Shown here one piece after another: positions 60,880 through 64,000 of a stretch of 64,000 nt of DNA (the first letter of the stretch is position 1; the number at the start of each line of letters is the position of its first letter). The position numbers and the translations under genes were made by a program. The DNA is from Mycolicibacterium gilvum (lineage in GTDB: Bacteria > Actinomycetota > Actinomycetes > Mycobacteriales > Mycobacteriaceae), in contig NZ_UGQM01000001.1 of assembly GCF_900454025.1 (NCBI RefSeq), positions 1,116,001 to 1,180,000 on the forward strand, in the 5' to 3' direction. Below the pieces are notes generated by a model. It was given only the letters and a program-made list of their open reading frames with translations. It ran no database searches and had not been told where the DNA came from.

Positions 60880-61863
60880 ATGCTGATGAACGCGCTGTGG
60901 TTCGTGGTCGGGCTGCTGACGGTGATCGCCGGCGCAGAGGTCATGGTCAGGGGTGGGGCCGAGGTGGCGGCCCGGCTGGGTATCAGCCCGATCATCATCG
61001 GACTGACCGTGGTGTCGATCGGGACCAGCATGCCCGAGCTGGCGGTGGGGGTGGTGTCGGCGGCCGACGGCAGTGGTGCGCTCGCGGTCGGCAACATCGC
61101 CGGCACCAACGTCGTCAACATCCTGCTGATCCTGGGCTTGAGCGCGCTGCTGGTGCCGCTGGCGCTGGCGATGCGCACCATCCGGTTCGAGCTGCCCATG
61201 ATGGCCGTCGCGGCGCTGCTGTTCTGGGGCCTGGCCGCCGACGGCAATCTGTCGCGACTCGACGGGGGCATCCTGGTCACCGCGGCCGTCGGTTACACCG
61301 CCGCGGTGATCTGGTCGGCTCGTCGCGAATCCCGGGCGATCGCCGCCGAGTTCGCCTCCGAGTTCGCCCCGGAGCCTGTCGCGACGACGACCGAGGTCCG
61401 GCGGCGGACGGCGACGCACGTGGCCATGACGGTCGGCGGGATCGTGGTGGTGGTGATCGGTGCCGACTGGCTGGTCGACGGCGCCGTCGGGATGGCCCGG
61501 CAGTTCGGGGTTACCGATGCGTTGATCGGCCTGACCGTGGTCGCGATCGGGACGTCGGCGCCCGAGCTGGTGACCACCGTGATGACCACCCTGCGCGGTG
61601 ACCGCGACATCGCGATCGGCAACCTGATCGGCAGCAGCATCTACAACATCCTGCTGATCCTGGGGATCACCTGCCTGGTGCCGGCGGGAGGGTTGGCGCT
61701 GACCGAGGGTCTGGTCCGCATCGACATCCCGGTGATGGTCGTCGTGGGGCTGGCGTGCATCCCGATCTTCCTGTCGGGCCGGCGGGTGTCGCGGATGGAG
61801 GGCGGGATGATGGTCGCGGCGTATCTCGGCTATCTGGCGTTCGTGCTGAGCACACAGACGTAG
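60880..61863 (+). CDS. Calcium/sodium antiporter, CaCA family (YrbG type)
   Basis: A 327-residue membrane protein with ten or eleven helices in two inverted halves. Each half has an alpha-repeat: GTSMPELAVGVVSAADGSGA with NIAGTNVVNILLILG in the first, and GTSAPELVTTVMTTLRGDRD with NLIGSSIYNILLILG in the second. These carry the acidic and Asn residues that bind calcium and sodium. The ATG at 60880 is chosen because of the -10 box just before it; an ATG 30 nt earlier would overlap that promoter. It is separated from rpoC by a terminator, so it is transcribed independently. Confidence 0.9.
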   Translation: MLMNALWFVVGLLTVIAGAEVMVRGGAEVAARLGISPIIIGLTVVSIGTSMPELAVGVVSAADGSGALAVGNIAGTNVVNILLILGLSALLVPLALAMRTIRFELPMMAVAALLFWGLAADGNLSRLDGGILVTAAVGYTAAVIWSARRESRAIAAEFASEFAPEPVATTTEVRRRTATHVAMTVGGIVVVVIGADWLVDGAVGMARQFGVTDALIGLTVVAIGTSAPELVTTVMTTLRGDRDIAIGNLIGSSIYNILLILGITCLVPAGGLALTEGLVRIDIPVMVVVGLACIPIFLSGRRVSRMEGGMMVAAYLGYLAFVLSTQT

Positions 61864-61871
61864 TCGGCCTC

Positions 61872-61877
61872 TAGACT
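61872..61877 (+). promoter_or_regulatory. -10 box (TAGACT) for nfo
   Basis: TAGACT fits TANNNT and is followed after 7 nt by the GTG at 61885 with no ribosome binding site. It lies 8 bp after the antiporter stop codon. Confidence 0.45.
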
Positions 61878-61884
61878 CGGCGGG

Positions 61885-62637
61885 GTGCTGATCGGTTCCC
61901 ATGTTCACGGCGATGACCCCCTGGCCGCGGCAGAGGCGGACGGCGCTGACGTCGTCCAGTTCTTCCTCGGCAATCCGCAGAGTTGGAAGAAGCCGCCGCC
62001 GCGCGACGACGCTGACGTGCTGAAAGCGGCATCGATGCCGATCTACGTACATGCTCCGTATCTCATCAATGTCGCCTCGGCGAACAATCGGGTGCGGATC
62101 CCATCCCGAAAGATCTTGCAGGACACCTGCGATGCCGCCTCGGACATCGGCGCCACTGCGGTGATCGTGCACGGCGGTCATGCCGACGACAACGACATGG
62201 ACGCCGGGTTCGAGCGCTGGGTGAAGGCGCTGGCGAGCCTCAAGACCGACGTCCCCGTCTATCTGGAGAACACCGCGGGTGGCGACCACGCGATGGCACG
62301 CCACTTCGACACGATCGCGCGGCTGTGGGACCACATCGGGGACATGGGCATCGGATTCTGTCTCGACACCTGCCACGCCTGGGCCGCGGGGGAGGCGCTG
62401 ATCGATGCGGTCGAGCGGATCAAGGGCATCACGGGCCGGATCGATCTCGTCCACTGCAACGATTCGCGTGACGCCGCGGGATCGGGCGCGGATCGGCACG
62501 CGAATTTCGGGACGGGGCAGATCGACCCGCAACTGCTCGTTGCTGTGGTCACCGCCGCGGGCGCGCCGGTGATCTGCGAGACGTCGGACGACGGCCGCAA
62601 GGACGACATCGCGTTTCTGCGGGAGCACGTCAGCTAG
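61885..62637 (+). CDS. nfo: Endonuclease IV (AP endonuclease)
   Basis: A 250-residue TIM-barrel endonuclease IV that cuts DNA at abasic sites, counterpart of Rv0670 (end). Zinc ligands are visible in [81 protein letters not shown] and VICETS. The length is typical for actinobacteria. The GTG start is directly preceded by a -10 box. Confidence 0.95.
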   Translation: MLIGSHVHGDDPLAAAEADGADVVQFFLGNPQSWKKPPPRDDADVLKAASMPIYVHAPYLINVASANNRVRIPSRKILQDTCDAASDIGATAVIVHGGHADDNDMDAGFERWVKALASLKTDVPVYLENTAGGDHAMARHFDTIARLWDHIGDMGIGFCLDTCHAWAAGEALIDAVERIKGITGRIDLVHCNDSRDAAGSGADRHANFGTGQIDPQLLVAVVTAAGAPVICETSDDGRKDDIAFLREHVS

Positions 62638-63320
62638 TTGGTCCACAGGTCCGGCCCAGGAGACCTGCGTGCCGGGCCGGCGGGCCTTCCGCTGACCGCG
62701 GCACACCGCGAACTTGTCGCAATCCGGACGTCGAGCCGCGGTATACACGTCGGACGCCGTTCTTTTCGTTTTCTGCACTGGTGGGGGTGACTCCGGACCG
62801 GCAGGCAACCATGCCCGCGTGGCAGGAAGGTTTGCTGTCGGCCGGCGTCGCGCCGGCACCTCGACCTGCGGGATTCGGCTGGGCTCCATTGTCGCAAAAC
62901 GGAATCGAGGGCACGGCTCCCTCGCGGTCACTGACGAACTGCGGCGTCCGGCACGTTGCGAGCAGCGCGGGTATTTCGCGGATCGCAACACCAAACCAAT
63001 TTGCTCGAAAATCTCAGTTTGACGGGTGTCAAAATCTCCCCACGGTGCAGGCGGGATTGTTCGCACAATGCACGAGTCAGATGACTTGTCCATGGCCTGT
63101 GACCTGCCATTTCTCTACGGTTGAAGAGGGTGTCTAGCAAACTTACGGCAACGAAAATAGTTGCGTTTGCACATAAACGGCCGACGGTCTAGTTGCGAAT
63201 GCAAGTACTGCGGAAATTCGTGTGCAGAAAACCTTCGAACAGCGATTTCCGGGTGCTAATTTCCGTGCGTCTGCGTTCCTGCAGGCTCCGATCGGGTTTC
63301 TCAGTAGGGGGTTGTTGGCC
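62638..63320. other. Intergenic stretch of about 680 bp without a supported gene
   Basis: Both strands hold only short open frames. The longest plausible one (62781-63137, plus) has no ribosome binding site, no recognised motif and a composition unlike its neighbours. From about 63000 the sequence is unusually AT-rich for this genome and probably holds the promoter region of the glycine-rich protein gene to the right. The stretch 62780-62940 still looks like high-GC coding DNA and could be a decayed gene. Confidence 0.4.
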
Positions 63321-63916
63321 TTGTCCAATCGACGTAAGCAAAAGTCTGGCGGTACCAAGAGTGTGGTCCGCCCTGTAATCACAACCGGCCTTGCCGGTGC
63401 AGGCATGTTGGCTGCCGGGATGATGTTCCTGGCGCCTCCAGGGGCCCGGGCCCCGTGACCGCCGCCATTCAATTGACGTCGACGGGGTCGGATGCCTCCG
63501 AGCCGTGGTACGTGGTCAACTTCGGCGGAGGGGCGGCGCCGTCGACGAACGCGCTCGCCAACGCCGTCGACTACAGCCGCGCCTGCGGCCTGATCTGCAA
63601 CGGCGCCGACGGCACCGCGGAGAACCCGAACGGCCAGGCCGGCGGCATCCTGTTCGGCAACGGCGGTAACGGCTGGAACAGCACCATCGCCGGCGTCGAC
63701 GGCGGCAACGGCGGCAACGGCGGCCTGTTCGGCGGCAACGGCGGCAACGGTGGCAACGGCTACTGGGGTGTCGTCGGTACAGCCGGTGCGGTCGGCGCGC
63801 CCGGCGCGGCCGGTGCGGCCGGTGCGGCCGGTGCGGCCAGCGGCGTCGTCGGAGGCTGGGGCACGGCCGTTCCTAACCCGGATTTTTCGTGGAATGTTGA
63901 CTGTGGGGGTGTGTAG
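63321..63916 (+). pseudogene. PGRS-like glycine-rich secreted protein, apparently frameshifted and cut by an IS
   Basis: The TTG at 63321 with GGGGG 9 nt upstream opens a signal-peptide-like frame: SNRRKQKSGGTKSV, then a hydrophobic run VITTGLAGAGMLAAGMMFLA and ARA, ending at a TGA at 63456-63458. The coding then goes on in another frame from GTG 63455: AAIQLTSTGSDASEPWYVVN, followed by GNGGNGW, DGGNGGNGGLFGGNGGNGGNG and AGAAGAAGAAG repeats like mycobacterial PGRS proteins. One extra base before 63455 would join both parts. The last residues, after GGWGTAV, look foreign and coincide with a probable insertion-sequence end. Translational coupling through GTGA, or a sequencing error in the C/G-rich run, are alternatives. 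Confidence 0.55.
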
Positions 63917-64000
63917 ATAAGCGAAAGTGCCTGTCCTGCAAGGAATAATTGGACTTCTCTACGGTTCAAAAACCCTGACGGGAAGGCACTTCGCAGGTGA
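63877..64000 (+). mobile_element. Probable left end of an insertion sequence (partial)
   Basis: From about 63877 (AACCCGGATTTTTCGTGG) base composition changes and the glycine-rich coding stops. An inverted repeat GCGAAAGTGCCT (63921-63932) and AGGCACTTCGC (63984-63994) flanks a 51-nt segment, and GGGAAGG with a GTG at 63997 could be the start of a transposase gene that lies beyond the window. The layout resembles IS1380-type elements, from memory. No transposase sequence is visible, so the class is uncertain. Confidence 0.4.

Noticed and set aside
62781..63137. 118-codon open frame after nfo
   Set aside because: No ribosome binding site, family motif or helpful context; recorded only as part of the gap.

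Overview
The window is high-GC actinobacterial DNA from a mycobacterium, most likely a rapid grower (Mycolicibacterium type). From about 16.6 kb to 62.6 kb it follows the gene order of Mycobacterium tuberculosis Rv0629c to Rv0670: recD-recB-recC, echA3, a glyoxalase II-like enzyme, two tRNAs, rpmG, hadABC, tRNA-Trp, secE-nusG-rplK-rplA, a mycolic acid methyltransferase, lipG, an ABC1 kinase, alpha-mannosidase, a ROK kinase, rplJ-rplL, mkl, rpoB-rpoC and nfo. HadABC, the mycolate methyltransferase and the RpoB N-terminus are mycobacterial hallmarks. The comparison rests on remembered gene order and visible motifs; no search was run.

Left region (1-16.4 kb, accessory). The window opens in the 5' end of a glycogen phosphorylase gene, followed by a MASE1-PAS-GGDEF diguanylate cyclase. 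Next is a tightly overlapping minus-strand operon: MmpL transporter, type III polyketide synthase, isoprenylcysteine methyltransferase-like protein and FAD oxidoreductase. This looks like a set for making, O-methylating, oxidising and exporting a polyketide lipid (alkylpyrone or alkylresorcinol type). After an M15 peptidase lipoprotein and a small membrane protein comes a second minus-strand operon: a cupin, a DUF1989-GcvT fusion that resembles trimethylamine N-oxide demethylase, an FMO that resembles trimethylamine monooxygenase, and an SsuD-like flavin monooxygenase. Together these suggest oxidation and demethylation of methylated amines. A large flippase-like protein with a degenerate kinase-like middle section ends the region.

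Central region (16.6-48.6 kb). RecC, RecB and RecD are co-transcribed with overlapping reading frames. HadABC supply the beta-hydroxyacyl-ACP dehydratases of FAS-II for mycolic acids, and a mycolate methyltransferase lies 4 kb away. SecE, NusG, L11 and L1 form one transcription unit closed by a clear intrinsic terminator. An accessory insert holds a TetR regulator, two DinB-family proteins, a divergent WYL regulator with a palindrome between them, and a small secreted protein. It is followed by a GH38 mannosidase, a hypothetical protein and a ROK kinase in one operon.

Right region (48.6-64 kb). rplJ-rplL is preceded by a leader of about 250 nt with a strong hairpin, and rplL is followed directly by mkl (mceG), a secreted alpha/beta hydrolase and rpoB-rpoC. 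The rpoB rifampicin region is wild type. A CaCA antiporter and endonuclease IV (nfo) follow. The last kilobase contains a PGRS-like glycine-rich secreted protein gene that looks frameshifted and appears to run into the end of an insertion sequence cut by the window edge.

Regulatory theme: at least eight genes (recC, echA3, the glyoxalase II-like gene, hadA, tetR, the mannosidase, the CaCA antiporter and nfo) have a TANNNT hexamer only 6-9 nt before the start codon and no clear ribosome binding site, which fits leaderless mRNAs, common in mycobacteria.
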